Origin: Costus lasius
Taxonomy: Eukaryota; Streptophyta; Magnoliopsida; Zingiberales; Costaceae
Assembly (NCBI GenBank): GCA_027563935.2
Contig: JANVAS020000222.1
Location: 5,642,001 to 5,706,000, forward strand
DNA length: 64,000 bases
Direction: 5' to 3'
The translations under genes were made by a program, and so were the position numbers. Shown here piece by piece: positions 11,167 to 22,792 of the stretch (position 1 is the stretch's first letter; the number at the start of each line of letters is the position of its first letter). Under the pieces are notes generated by a model that ran no database searches, was not told the origin of the DNA, and saw nothing but the letters and a program-made list of their open reading frames with translations.

Positions 11167-12377
11167 AGGTTATGCATGAATCATGTGGTTGCTTTAAGTG
11201 ATCCTTGTTTGCGCTTGCAATGTTTAGATCTATGTACATGCCGAATAAACTACATGCTAGTTTAAAACTCTTAGATGTAAGTTTATCTTTGAATTGCGCA
11301 TGTATAATGTTAAGCGCTTGTTCATGTTTTGAAAAGGAAAAGCCTTATCTTGCGCACCCATTAGATCTAAAGCGTCTACTATAATCCCTTAGATGGGTTG
11401 GTAGGGTTGAAAGCATAATCTAAATAGATCCAAGTCTGATCAGACCATCTGACAGCTCAGATGGGTTGACCTGATAGCACCTATGCGCATGCACTGGGTG
11501 GCTATAGGTTGACTGCATCAAGGGCGTGTAACGAGGTCTGGTTGAGACAACCAATGAACACTCTTGAGTTAGGCCCGGGGTCACACCCGCTTGCCAAAAC
11601 TCTTGAAGGTGGTTCAGCCCTTAGCGGATGCATGGTTGACCATTAGGTCAACTCGGGTCAGTTAGGACTCGGTGCATGCAAGGGCAGTGGATCTGACTAG
11701 ATGTATGAGTGGATCCCTATCAATGGACCATTGTAAGGTTGTAGGACTGATAAGAAAATTAAAATTGATGCCAATGGGGTTTTTCAAAAATTTATTTTCT
11801 TTTAATTGGATCACATGTGGAATGTTTGATGCCATGTGCTTGTTTATTTATTCTTATGTGGGCCGCCCATGTTAATTGTGTGCTGTGCTGGGGCCTGCGA
11901 GCCTGGGATTATACTTGTAAGATAATATTATTGTGATCTGCGAATCACATTTTTTTAATCTATTGTATAATTGACCTGCGAGTCAAAGCTTGTCTAGATA
12001 GATCAAATTGTATTTGATTAGACAAGAGCACAAATGCACACATCCCAAAGGGGCATTCAGCTGGTGGCGCACCTGAGGTGCTCTTGGCGCTAGGGCCCTG
12101 GGTTGGACCAAATGAGATGCAAATGGAGCTCAAGTGAAGACTTAAGTAAAATTAAGGTCTTACTTAGGGTTCATGGGCATTTACCACATAAGATCAGCAT
12201 GCTTTCTTTTATTGCTTATTGCTTATATAAGTAGAATTGCATGTGTTTATCTTCTGCTATCACCATAGGACTTGCATGATAGTCAAGAAGATAAAAGACC
12301 GTTAAAATCCAACGCTAACATATCAAGCTCGTAAGCCTTCTGACGCGAAACCTCACCGTTCTGACTATCGTTGGAGC

Positions 12378-12403
12378 CGTGTTGTACCCACTCAGTGGGC
12401 ACG
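12378..12403 (+). promoter_or_regulatory. Leader stem-loop 1
   Basis: Outer stem CGTG/CACG, a one-sided TTGTA bulge, inner stem CCCAC/GTGGG, loop TCA. It has the same architecture as stem-loop 2 about 208 bp downstream. Conserved in copia-2 (28897-28922, minus strand) and copia X (43364-43389). Confidence 0.7.
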
Positions 12404-12585
12404 TCCATCTATCTTCAGACGGTGCTGGATTTCACCTGCGTGTTACAGAGTAGGGATTTATCCCTGCTCGTTGCTCAGCATAGCACGTGGTGGTCCAGGG
12501 AGTAGGTCGGGTCAGCTTGACCATGTAGGCTACATATGTGGCGCATATGGTAGCACATGGAGGCAGCCATCTGAGGGATCAGAGA

Positions 12586-12613
12586 CTGTGTTGTACCAAC
12601 TCAGTTGGCACAG
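12586..12613 (+). promoter_or_regulatory. Leader stem-loop 2
   Basis: Outer stem CTGTG/CACAG, the same TTGTA bulge, inner stem CCAAC/GTTGG, loop TCA. Relative to stem-loop 1, paired positions change together (C:G to A:T in the inner stem, C:G to T:A in the outer). Also at 28687-28714 and 43572-43599. Confidence 0.7.
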
Positions 12614-12915
12614 TCTGCTGGATTGCCCAGATGAAGGGGAATCGCACGGGTTGGCGATTGGCTGGGACAGCCTACCAGAAATTAGTGCTTGTCATCTTTG
12701 TGCATCTTATCTCGCCTGAGCGGGACGCGAAGACCAAGTATGAAATCTGGATCCCATCTCACTAAAAGAGTGTTACTCTTTCGGACTGTTTACTGGATTT
12801 TTCAGTCAAACAAAATAGTGAGAAAAGAATCTTTCTTAAGTCCTGGATTGATTCTGAACATTGATACTGACCTTGCTGTTCTTGCTTGTTGTAGATTCCT
12901 GCAGCAACGAACACC

Positions 12916-15900
12916 ATGAACTTCAATGTGCGATCCCTACTGGAAAGGGAGAAGTTTGCTGGGCCGAACTTCTCTGACTGGTTCGGACACCTTAAGATCG
13001 TTCTTAAGGCAGAGAGGAAACTGTATGTCCTCGAGACGGCGATACCGCCGCAGCCCGCTCCGAACGCCGCAAGGGCGGTTCGGGATGCCTACGAAAAGCA
13101 CGTCAATGATAGCATTGATGTCGCTTGCCTGATGCTAGCGTCTATGACGCCACCGCTGCAGCGTCAGCATGAGGATATGTCGGCTATAGAAATTATAGCG
13201 AACCTCAAGATGCTATATGCTGCACAGGCGAGGACAGAACGCTATAATTTGACGAAGCTCTTCTTTCAGAGCAAACTGGCTGAGGGGAGCCCAGTGGGAG
13301 CTCACGTGCTCAAGATGATTGGGCACAAGGAGGCTCTAGAGAAACTGGGGCATACCGTCAACCAGGAGCTTGCTGTAGATATTATTCTACAGTCTCTTCC
13401 GCCTTCTTTCGATGCGTTCATTATTAATTTTAATATGAACAAAATCGATTGTACGCCGGCAGGGCTGCTGAATATGCTCTTGACTACTGAGGAAACTCTG
13501 AAGGGAAAGCCTTCAACCTCTGTCTTAATGGTTCCTTCCAGGAACAAGAAGAAGGGGAAGAAGGGCAAGGCCCCTGTCAAGAACTACAGTAAGGCGCTGA
13601 AACAGAAGGTGAAGCGGTCGAAGGACAACAGGTGTTTCCACTGTGGCCAGCTAGGTCACTGGAAAAAGGACTGTAAAGCGCTCCAAGGAGATAAGAGGGG
13701 AAGCATCGCTTCTGGCTCAGGTATATATGTGACTGAGGTCATGTTATCTTCTTCTACCATTTCATGGGTGTTGGACACCGCATGTGGAGTTCACATTTGT
13801 TCAAATGTGCAGGAACTCAAGAGAAGAAGGCAGGTGGGACAGCATGAGGTAGACCTACGCGTTGGAAACGGGGCACGGGTTGCTGCTGTTGCTGTAGGAG
13901 ACTATTTCATTTCTTTACCATCTGGCATTGTATTAGAATTAAACAATTGTTATTTTGTACCCAGTATTACCAAGAATATTATCTCTATTCCTGCTCTTGT
14001 CAGGAAAGGATTTGCCTTTGAATGCAAGATTTCAAAGTGTGTTTTATCTTATGATAATATTGTGTATGCAACTGGTTCAATTAACAATGGGTTATTCATG
14101 TTGGACATGGAAAATTCTGTACAAAACATTGATAATAAGAAAGCCAAGTATGCTGATGACAGCACCTTGCTTTGGCATAGTCGTTTAGGCCATATAAACG
14201 AGAAGCGCATTAAGCGGTTGCATGATCATGGACTGCTGGGATCATTCTCCTACGAGGAGATTGATACATGCAAAGCTTGTTTGATGGGTAAAATGACGAA
14301 GTCACCTTTTCCTCACAAAGGTCAAAGGGCTTCAGGTTTACTGGACCTTATACACAGTGATGTGTGTGGGCCATTTAGTAAACATGCCAGAGGTGGCTAT
14401 CTGTACTTCATTACCTTTACTAATGATTTCAGTAGGTATGGGTATGTCTATCTAATGAGACATAAAAGAGAATCTTTTGACAAGTTCAAAGAGTTCAAAA
14501 ATGAAGTACAAATTCAGCTAGGCCGAAATATCAAGGCACTTCGTTCTGATCGAGGTGGTGAATACCTAAGTCGAGAATTTACTGACTATCTAAAGGAGTA
14601 TGGGATTATCTCACAGCTCACTCCGCCAGGAACACCGCAATGGAATGGTGTGTCCGAGAGGAGAAATAGAACGTTACTTGATATGGTTCGTTCTATGATG
14701 AGTCAGGCTACTCTTCCATATTCCTTTTGGGGTTTTGCACTGGAAACAGCTGCAAAGGTACTAAACCGAGTGCCATCCAAGGCAGTTTCAAAGACGCCAT
14801 ATGAGTTATGGTATGGGAAACAACCTAGCTTGACATTTATCAGGATCTGGGGTTGCGAGGCTTATGTCAAAAAGCTCGCCTCTGGGAAACTGGAGAGCAG
14901 ATCTGAGAAATGTATCTTTGTCGGTTACCCTAAGGAAACTAAGGGTTATTATTTCTACGATCCCAAAGAGAACAAGGTATTTGTTGCTCGGACGGCCATA
15001 TTTCTTGAGAAGGAGTTTCTTCTGCAAGAGGCCAGTGGGAGAGAAATAAAGCTGGATGAGAATCCAGAGGAAGGACAAAGTAGTCAAGCGCAGTTGGATG
15101 AGCCTGAGCCGGTTATTGAACAACCTGAGGCTCAGATATCACGGGAACCGCGAAGATCGGGAAGGATCCGTCGACAGCCTGAGCGCTATGACGGAGTCTA
15201 CATCATTAACAATGATGAACCCCTTACTTATGCGGATGCGGTCAGTGGACCGGAGTCAGCTAGATGGCTTGAAGCTATGCGAGCCGAAATGGACTCCATG
15301 TCAGATAACCAAGTCTGGGATTTGGTTGATCCGCCTCCGGGAGTAATCCCTATAGGCTGTAAATGGATCTTCAAGAAGAAGATTGACATGGATGGTAACG
15401 TGGTTACCTATAAAGGCAGGCTAGTTGCGAAAGGTTTCAAACAAATCTACGGGATAGATTATGATGAAACTTTCTCTCCTGTAGCCATGTTTAAGTCTAT
15501 TCGGATTCTTTTCGCGATAGCTGCATATTACGACTATGAGATCTGGCAGATGGATGTGAAGACAGCTTTCCTTAATGGAAATCTGGATGAGGATGTGTAT
15601 ATGACACAACCTGAGGGTTTCACTAATCCATCAGATCGTCATAAGATATGCAAGTTAAAGAAGTCCATTTATGGACTTAAGCAAGCATCAAGAAGCTGGA
15701 ATATTCGTTTTGATGAATCAATCTCTGAGTTTGGTTTCATCAAGAACGAGGATGACCCGTGTGTATATAAGAGGTTTAGTGGGAGCGTGATTACATTCCT
15801 AATCCTCTACGTCGATGATATCTTGATCATTGGAAATGATATTCCTGAACTGCATGCGGTTAAAGCATGGTTAGGAAAATGTTTCCAGATGAAAGATCTA

Positions 15901-16791
15901 GGAGAAGCAGCCTATGTATTAGGTGTGAAGATCTACCGGGATAGATCTAAGAGGCTTCTCGGGCTATGCCAGAGTACTTACATCGATAAAGTCCTGGAGA
16001 GATTCCATTTAGAAAATTCTAAACGTGGATATCTTCCAGTCAGACATGGTCTGAGTCTTTCAAAGAGTCAGTGTCCACAAACACAGACTGAGAAAGATGA
16101 AATGGACAATAGGCCTTATGCTTCGGCTATTGGGTCCATTATGTATGCGATGTTGTGTACTCGCCCAGACGTCGCTTACGGGTTAAGCGTGACCAGTCGG
16201 TTCCAAAGTAATCCAGGTGTGGCGCACTGGATTGCGGTCAAGAACATCTTAAAATATCTGCGGAGGACCAAAGATATGTTCTTGTTATATGGTGGTCAGG
16301 AAGAACTCAGTATAGAGGGATATACTGACGCTTCGTTCCAGTCGGACCAGGATGATTTCCGATCGCAATCAGGCTATATTTTTAGCTTGAATGGTGGAGC
16401 AGTGGTGTGGAAGAGTTTCAAACAGTCAACTGTTGCTGATTCCACAACAGAAGCCGAGTATGTTGCAGCCTCGGAAGCATCCAAGGAGGCAGTGTGGATT
16501 CGTAAGTTCGTGAGAGAACTTGGTGTCGTTCCTTCGAGTGCTGATCCTTTGGTTATCTTCTGTGATAACACTGGAGCCATCGCACAAGCAAAGGAACCAC
16601 GGTCGCACCAGAAGTCCAAGCACATACAGAGACGGTTTCACTTGATCCGGGAGATCATTGATCGAGGCGAGATCAAAATTTGCAAGGTTCATACAGATGA
16701 CAATCTGGCAGACCCGCTTACCAAGCCTCTGGCGCAGCAGAAGCATGAGAAGCACTGTAATAATATGGGTTTGAGATTTCTCAACCATTAG
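12916..16791 (+). CDS. Copia-1 Gag-Pol polyprotein (1291 aa), intact
   Basis: Single open frame encoding all functions for copia retrotransposition. Gag about 1-235; CCHC zinc knuckle C240, C243, H248, C253 (RCFHCGQLGHWKKDC) for RNA binding; protease with DTA at 287-289; integrase with H421, H426, C452, C455 and catalytic D482, D545, E581; reverse transcriptase about 795-1040 with D880 (QMDVKTAFLNG) and YVDD 965-968; RNase H with D1138 (YTDASF), E1179/E1181 and D1217. The start is the ATG just after the leader; copia-2 uses the same site, while X and copia-6 read MSFNVRS there. About 97% identical to the copia-2 protein by eye. Expected to be cleaved by its own protease in virus-like particles. 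Confidence 0.96.
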   Translation: MNFNVRSLLEREKFAGPNFSDWFGHLKIVLKAERKLYVLETAIPPQPAPNAARAVRDAYEKHVNDSIDVACLMLASMTPPLQRQHEDMSAIEIIANLKMLYAAQARTERYNLTKLFFQSKLAEGSPVGAHVLKMIGHKEALEKLGHTVNQELAVDIILQSLPPSFDAFIINFNMNKIDCTPAGLLNMLLTTEETLKGKPSTSVLMVPSRNKKKGKKGKAPVKNYSKALKQKVKRSKDNRCFHCGQLGHWKKDCKALQGDKRGSIASGSGIYVTEVMLSSSTISWVLDTACGVHICSNVQELKRRRQVGQHEVDLRVGNGARVAAVAVGDYFISLPSGIVLELNNCYFVPSITKNIISIPALVRKGFAFECKISKCVLSYDNIVYATGSINNGLFMLDMENSVQNIDNKKAKYADDSTLLWHSRLGHINEKRIKRLHDHGLLGSFSYEEIDTCKACLMGKMTKSPFPHKGQRASGLLDLIHSDVCGPFSKHARGGYLYFITFTNDFSRYGYVYLMRHKRESFDKFKEFKNEVQIQLGRNIKALRSDRGGEYLSREFTDYLKEYGIISQLTPPGTPQWNGVSERRNRTLLDMVRSMMSQATLPYSFWGFALETAAKVLNRVPSKAVSKTPYELWYGKQPSLTFIRIWGCEAYVKKLASGKLESRSEKCIFVGYPKETKGYYFYDPKENKVFVARTAIFLEKEFLLQEASGREIKLDENPEEGQSSQAQLDEPEPVIEQPEAQISREPRRSGRIRRQPERYDGVYIINNDEPLTYADAVSGPESARWLEAMRAEMDSMSDNQVWDLVDPPPGVIPIGCKWIFKKKIDMDGNVVTYKGRLVAKGFKQIYGIDYDETFSPVAMFKSIRILFAIAAYYDYEIWQMDVKTAFLNGNLDEDVYMTQPEGFTNPSDRHKICKLKKSIYGLKQASRSWNIRFDESISEFGFIKNEDDPCVYKRFSGSVITFLILYVDDILIIGNDIPELHAVKAWLGKCFQMKDLGEAAYVLGVKIYRDRSKRLLGLCQSTYIDKVLERFHLENSKRGYLPVRHGLSLSKSQCPQTQTEKDEMDNRPYASAIGSIMYAMLCTRPDVAYGLSVTSRFQSNPGVAHWIAVKNILKYLRRTKDMFLLYGGQEELSIEGYTDASFQSDQDDFRSQSGYIFSLNGGAVVWKSFKQSTVADSTTEAEYVAASEASKEAVWIRKFVRELGVVPSSADPLVIFCDNTGAIAQAKEPRSHQKSKHIQRRFHLIREIIDRGEIKICKVHTDDNLADPLTKPLAQQKHEKHCNNMGLRFLNH

Positions 16792-16800
16792 ATTAAGTGC

Positions 16801-16811
16801 AAGTGGGAGAT
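16801..16811 (+). other. Polypurine tract of copia-1
   Basis: AAGTGGGAGAT directly before the 3' LTR, conserved in all family-A copies here (and as its complement on the minus-strand ones). Confidence 0.85.
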
Positions 16812-18519
16812 TGTTGGGGTATGCCCTTAAGGCTAATGTTTGAGGCCTTTGGGATTGTATAAGTATCATGTAATAAACTTTTGTGTTTATAAAGGCATGG
16901 TTATTATTCAGGTTGTTACCTTGTCTGCTGTAATAAGTGTACTACTGAATAATGTCTCAAAGCTGTTCAGCTTGGCTGACATGCTCTATGTCCTTAGTCG
17001 AGATATCTTGGTGAACATGAGACAGCCTTGATATGATTGAGACTAATATGAGTGCTAATCTTATAGGATGCTTCGAGCATGGAATAAGATGTAGACTCAT
17101 GGGTACATTGGATGTACTGGACAGACCCTACTAGGATATTCCATTGCTTGTCACAATGTGAATATTCCTTGTAAGCACTAAGTGGCACATGTCCTCTGAC
17201 TTGAGATCATTTGTGTTTCTAAATGATGATTGTCATTGTCTTGAGGTAGTTCAATATCATTTGAAACATAATGATTATAGACTATCTTGGATGGTGAGCT
17301 TGAATCATGTTAGGGCACTAGTGATAGACATAGGATTGCCGTCTCCTTGTTTAAGGAGTGTGATGTTCTAAAGGGCCCCCCTTATATGAGATGATTGAGA
17401 AAGTGTATGGCCATACCCAGATGACTATGTTGATCTGATCTAATCATGCTCATTGTATTGGAGTAACAAGCTTGACTCGCTTGTCCAATAAGAACATCCA
17501 GTGGCAAAGGATGCTTGTATGCCTTGTGATGTTGATTCACCTTGTGCTGTGATTTGGGTGTAGTCTTGGAAGACTCTTTCCTTTATATCGGGAGACAGTG
17601 ATGTGTTGCTAGATACCCCTCACTGATTGTGATAACGAGAGTTATCGTTACCGACATTTAAAGGAAACCCTTAGGGTCGCACAATTTGGTGATATGGCTT
17701 ACTTGAGTCAGATCGTGTGGACTGGATTGTTTTGATTCAGTTTAAAGGAGTTTAAACTCTGATTGTAAGTGAGATCCAGTCTGATCATGTTTGATTGATT
17801 AGGGCTTGAGATCGGTAAGCTTCGATCGAGAGTGTGGATGCTAGATCGGTGAGATCAAGAGCATCATGAGATGTACGGTTAGATCTTGAATCTTCATGGT
17901 TCATAGAGATTTAGACCATGGCTTGGGTTGGTTCTTTTGGTCTTTGGACCAATTGGAATTGAACCGAATTCAATTGATCCGGTTCACATTTGTGTTCGAT
18001 TGGTTCAATTGAATTGGCGTTGGGGATAAGTTCACAAGACATGAACACATGTCTTGATGACTTTCCTTAATGGGAAGTCTTGAAAACGCCTAACGCCAAA
18101 TAACGCAAAAGCTTAATGTTCCTTGTGTCTTTCGAAGCTCTCTCTCGTGGGTGGTGTGTGGACGATCTTGGAGAAGAGCTCTCGGCGACAAGGAAGAACA
18201 TCTCATCTCCTCAACACCAAAGGGCACCTTGGCAATTGTTGCTAGCACATCAAGTTGCGCAAGAAGTAAGCCTTCATCCTTTGTGTGTGTCTTCTTTGGA
18301 GGAGAGCCCTCTTCGGCCTCTAGCTTCCAAGCCGCCACCCTTACATGGCTATGGTAAAAGATCTCAAACATAATAATTATAAAGTTGATCATTTACATGA
18401 GTTCATGCAAACGATTTTATTGAAACTCTAGAAGAATACATTTCCGCATGTTCTAGGGTTTGCCCCCCTCTTGAAAGGGGTTTTTCATGCTTGCGCTCCC
18501 CCTTGAAGGGGACCCTTCA
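16812..18519 (+). repeat. 3' LTR of copia-1
   Basis: 1,708 bp, TGTTGGGG...CCCTTCA, followed by TSD GTATA (18520-18524). Near identity to the 5' LTR marks a recent insertion. It supplies the stop that ends the truncated gypsy frame at 18485. Confidence 0.95.
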
Positions 18520-18524
18520 GTATA

Positions 18525-21172
18525 ATGAGGATCGGTGTACTAGTCAATCTCCTTTTCAGCTCTTGAAAACTCTCTTCACACTTATCATCCCAAATAATCT
18601 TGGCCTCCTTTCTGGTCAATTTAGTTAAAGGACCCGCCAGCTTGGAGAATCCCTCAACAAATCGCCGGTAGTAACCTGCCAAACCCAGAAAACTTCTGAT
18701 CTCAGTAGCACTAGTCGGTCTTCCCCAATTAAGGATGGCTTGCACCTTAACTGGATCCACAGACACCCCCTGACCAGAAATCACATGCCCAAGGAAACTA
18801 ATCTTTTCCAGCCAGAATTCACACTTACTAGCCTTGGCATATAATCGGTTCTTCCTCAAGATCTCCAGCACTCTGCGCAAGTCACTGACATGATCTGAAG
18901 TAGTCCGTGAGTATACCAAAATATCGTCTATAAAGACCACCACACAAGAGTCAAGCAAGTCGTGAAATACCCTGTTCATCAAATCCATGAAGACAGCAGG
19001 TGCATTCGTCAGTCCAAAAGGCATAACTAAAAATTCGAAATGCCCATACCTGGTCCTGAAAGCAGTCTTAAATATATCCTCATCCTTGACCCTAAGCTGA
19101 TAATACCCTGATCTCAGATCAATCTTAGAGAACACTGTCGCTCCCTGTAATTGATCAAATAGATCATCAATTCTGGGAAGAGGATACTTATTCTTGATAG
19201 TCACTTGGTTAAGCTGCCTGTAGTCTATACACATCCTCAGGGTTCCATCTTTCTTCTTTACAAACAACACTGGCGCTCCCCAAGGTGAAGCACTAGGCCG
19301 AATATATCCTTTCTCTAACAATTCCTCCAGTTGTTTCTTAAGCTCGGCCAACTCTGAAGTAGCCATACAATAAGGAGCTCTGGAGATAGGTGCCGTACCT
19401 GGCGCCAACTCAATGCCAAATTCTACTTCTCTTATTGGTGGCAAGCCTGAAAATTCTTCAGAGAACACATCAGGAAATTCTTTCACCACCGCCATCTGAG
19501 TCAAATCAGAAGTAGGATCATCCGGCACCTTAACATGCGCAAGATAACCCTTGCATCCACTAGCCAGTAATTTCCTGGCCCGCAGGAAAGATATCACATG
19601 CGGTCCTTGGTCTGACACTAGACCTCTCACAAACAGTCGATTCCCATCTAACAAATTCAAAGTGATTACTTTCTCAAAGCAATCCACAGAGGCATGATGG
19701 GAAGACAACCAATCCATTCCTAAGATGATATCATAATCTTGCATGTCTAAGAGGATTAGATCTACTAGAAACTCATAACCCTCTACATGTACTACACAGT
19801 CAGCACAAACAGTATCTGTAGATAACGATTTTCCTAAGGGAGTACTCACAGACACAGCATAATTCATCACCTTAGGTAACACAGGTAAACATGCAGCAAA
19901 CTTAACAGATACAAAAGATAAATTTGCACCAGGGTCAAATAATATGCGGGCTAACTGATCAAATACGAATAAAGTACCTTCCACGACGGATCGGGAAGCT
20001 CGTGTATCCTTCTCAGCCACAGCATACACTCTAGTCTGGACTGTAGGCTTATCTGCGCCTCTAGGTTGCATCTCAGGTTCTCTGCAGTCCTTAGCCATGT
20101 GCCCTGGTTTCTTATACCTGAAGCATACACCATTCTTCCTATGGCAGTCTTTCACTAGATGTCCCTTGAGCCCACAATGACTACAAGTGATACCGTTTCT
20201 TACATCCCTGGCATCCCTGAACTGCTGCGGTGCATCCCTGGACTGCTGCGGTGCCTTGTAGGAGTAAGGCTTATACCTGCTCTTCTTATAATCTTTATGC
20301 CTAGGGTACTTCTTACCCTTGCCGCCACTGCCATGCTGAGGAACCGCCGCCTCAGCTGCAGGAACTACTGTCACGGCAACATGAGAACTCCTCTCAGATA
20401 TATACCTCTCAATGGTGCGTGCTCGCCCAACAGTCTCAACATAGGTCTCCAAGTGTTGAGCACCAACCTGCTCTCTAATGTCCCATCTGAGACCTCTGAG
20501 AAACTTAGTAGCTCTCCTCTTTTCAGTATTTATCAGGTGAGGAGCATACTTTCCCAATTTCGTGAACTGTAATTCATACTGGTCCACAGTCATATCACCC
20601 TGCTCCAGGTGAATAAATTCCACCTCTCGGTCCTCAACCAAGCTATCTGGGAAGTACTTCTCGTTAAATCGGGACAAGAAGTAAGGCCAATCTACAGTCT
20701 CATGTCTTTCTTCGGCAAGTCTCACCACGCCCTTCCACCACTCATCTGCGTCCGCACGCATCATATAGGTGGCCAGACATAACTTGTCTTCGTCCGAGCA
20801 ACGCATAACTTGGAAAATCTTTTCCAAGCACAACTGCCAGTTCTCGGCAGTACTGGATTCTGAGCCTCCATAAAATGAGCTAGGACCCAGTTTCTGGAAT
20901 TCACTCACAAGTGAAGCATAGCGCCTGTGAGCGCCCTCCTGAGAGTCATCCCCCACTGCTCGAGTAGTAGTCTGGGGTCTCTCTTGAGTCAGCTGCTGCA
21001 AAAGCTGATGTTGTGCTTCTTGATGCTGAGTCTGCTGCTGCTGCAGCATCTGAGCTTGCCTCTCTATCATAGCACCTTGTTGCTGAACCATGCCAGTCAG
21101 AGCCTCAATAGTTCTCGTGAGGTTCGGGGTCTGCTCGCCCTCATCACTAGCATTTCCTCTGGTTCGCACCAT
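18525..21172 (-). pseudogene. Gypsy gag-pol, 5' part: Gag, protease, reverse transcriptase
   Basis: Open minus-strand frame from ATG at 21172, cut by copia-1; read-through would end 13 codons into the copia LTR at 18485. Residues 20-65 are Gln-rich and possibly coiled; the Gag core is about 95-255; zinc knuckle 1 is C330, C333, H338, C343. A second knuckle has C350, H358 and C363 but Tyr at 353 where Cys is expected. The protease motif is D413-P414-G415 rather than D-S/T-G. RT covers about 585-775 with D685 and FIDD 747-750, the usual gypsy form. The RNase H start is lost to the insertion and continues at 9436. The frame is otherwise clean, consistent with the young age of the LTRs. Confidence 0.92.
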
Positions 21173-21298
21173 CTTAAATGCCTACACACACACATCATAG
21201 TCAGGAAAACAATCATAAACCTAACAGGTGTCTAGCAATACACAAACATGTTTTCCCCCAAACTAAGTTTTAGCTAGCCAACTGCTCTGATACCATTC
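21173..21298 (-). other. Leader of the gypsy element with primer binding site
   Basis: 126 bp between the 5' LTR and gag. Positions 21284-21295 read TGGTATCAGAGC on the minus strand, an exact initiator-Met tRNA primer site three bases inside the LTR. Confidence 0.9.
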
Positions 21299-22792
21299 TG
21301 TAACATCCCACATTCTTAACCCCAAACAAATGGCACAATTCACAAATGAAACAGGATGTTTCATATAAGATCGATCATATGCTAGGTAAAACCGAGTTCA
21401 AGAAAAACACGATCTGAAAAATTTCCATAAATCCATACACACAAATTCACAAAACTCAAATCTCATAAGGGTACCTGCCACCACGCAATCCTTGCACTAG
21501 ACATATGCAAGGCAATAGTTATATCAAAACCGATTCAAATTCATAAAATCCATAAAGGTACCTGCCACCAGGCAATACTTGCACTAGACATATGCAAGTT
21601 ACAGGGTATATCAAAACCGATTGCACAGAATATACAACAAGCCGAAATTCAAAACAAAATCACAAAATCGATTTTATAAACTCATACCAAACACCGAAAC
21701 CAGGCTGAAGCCCGCGGTGACACAAAAATCAAACTCATAAGACTGCCATAACTGGCAACATACTTCACATAGCCTCATGATTCACATAGTTCATATAGTT
21801 TATGTTAAGGCCACAACCAGCCCCAAGAATTAAGCATAAAAATTCTTAAAACAGCAAACAGCATAATTATCCACGCCAATGCACTCAAGACATGCGCCCC
21901 TGCTCTATGCCTGAAAATAGTGAGGGGTGAGCTACACAGCCCAGTGAGTGGATAGTCTAAATCGACCATCCATAACATACATTCAAAAATATAGGCAGAT
22001 TATTTTTAAAAATATTTAACAGAACATTATGTCAACATATAACAAAATAAAGAAACAGAAGTCATATAGACAGTTAAATGTACACACTAGCATATAACAA
22101 ATTCAGGTTCTAGAGTTTTACTCTAACCCAATTAAACACATATATTCTAAACCAACTAAACACACCATACTTAATTAACCTAGTTGTCCAGCATAATCAG
22201 TAGTGACCAATATGGTCTAACCCGGCTTGGCCAAAGCACTGGGAGCTGCAAATCACATGCAACACATAAACATGGATAGTGAGAAGAATCAAGAGGTGGC
22301 CCCCGCCAGGTCACGACGTGGCACTTTGCTCTATCACCCCATAACACATCAGAGTGATGACATCAAGAGGTGGCCCCTGTCTGATCAAGACATGGCACTT
22401 TGCGTCTTATATCACCCCGTCACATAAAAGAGTAATGACATCAAGAGGTGGCCCCTGTCTGATCAAGACATGGCACTTTGCGTCTTATATTACCCCATCA
22501 CATAAAAGAGTAATGACATCAAGAGGTGGCCCCTGTCTGACCAAGACATGGCACTTTGCGTCAAAACCCGTTCTCCCAAAAGGTTCCTACTGGACAACAG
22601 ACATATCTTATTTCATATTTCACATAGGTGAACATATTTCACAAAGGTGGACTCCTAAGTGTCAACTAGACTCTAGGATAGTCATCACAAAAATCATATC
22701 GGGCAGGCTGAACATCAACCCCCATCACAAAAATCATAATAGGCAGGCCGAACATCAGCCCCCTCACATATCAAATATAGGGCTGAAATTCA
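21299..22792 (-). repeat. 5' LTR of the gypsy element, first segment
   Basis: 1,494 bp collinear with 4426-5919; it includes the 87-bp repeat pair and the 78-bp minisatellite (22288-22566). Interrupted by copia-2, whose TSD ATTCA is its last five bases. Confidence 0.95.
22788..22792. repeat. Target-site duplication of copia-2 (ATTCA, left copy)
   Basis: ATTCA before TGAAAGTCCCC at 22793 and again at 31916-31920 after the other LTR. The intact gypsy LTR has it once (5915-5919), which proves the insertion. Confidence 0.95.

Larger units (their letters stand above)
11153..12915 (+). other. Leader of copia-1
   Basis: 1.76-kb untranslated leader from the primer site to the gag start. It contains two related stem-loops (listed next) and short ATG-led frames such as 12471-12719. 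Those recur in other copies because the DNA is conserved, and I see no sign that they are genes. RNA packaging or translation control is the expected role of such a leader, by inference. Confidence 0.8.
9437..18519 (+). mobile_element. Copia-1: full-length Ty1/copia element, family A
   Basis: 9,083-bp element on the plus strand: LTR 9437-11152, primer site 11155-11166, leader to 12915, one gag-pol frame 12916-16791, purine tract, LTR 16812-18519, TSD GTATA. It sits inside gypsy pol, between RT and RNase H, in opposite orientation. Length and 1.7-kb LTRs resemble Angela/BARE-type copia elements; that clade call is inferred from architecture only. With all parts intact it is a candidate autonomous element. 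Confidence 0.95.

Noticed and set aside
12471..12719. 82-codon leader frame, present in several copia-A copies
   Set aside because: Conservation follows the DNA of the leader, overlapping frames are equally conserved, and it contains the stem-loop region. No evidence of translation.
12916..16791. Copia-A protease motif DTA as a lost active site
   Set aside because: All copies share it, and related plant copia proteases also show D-T-A, so it is the family form.
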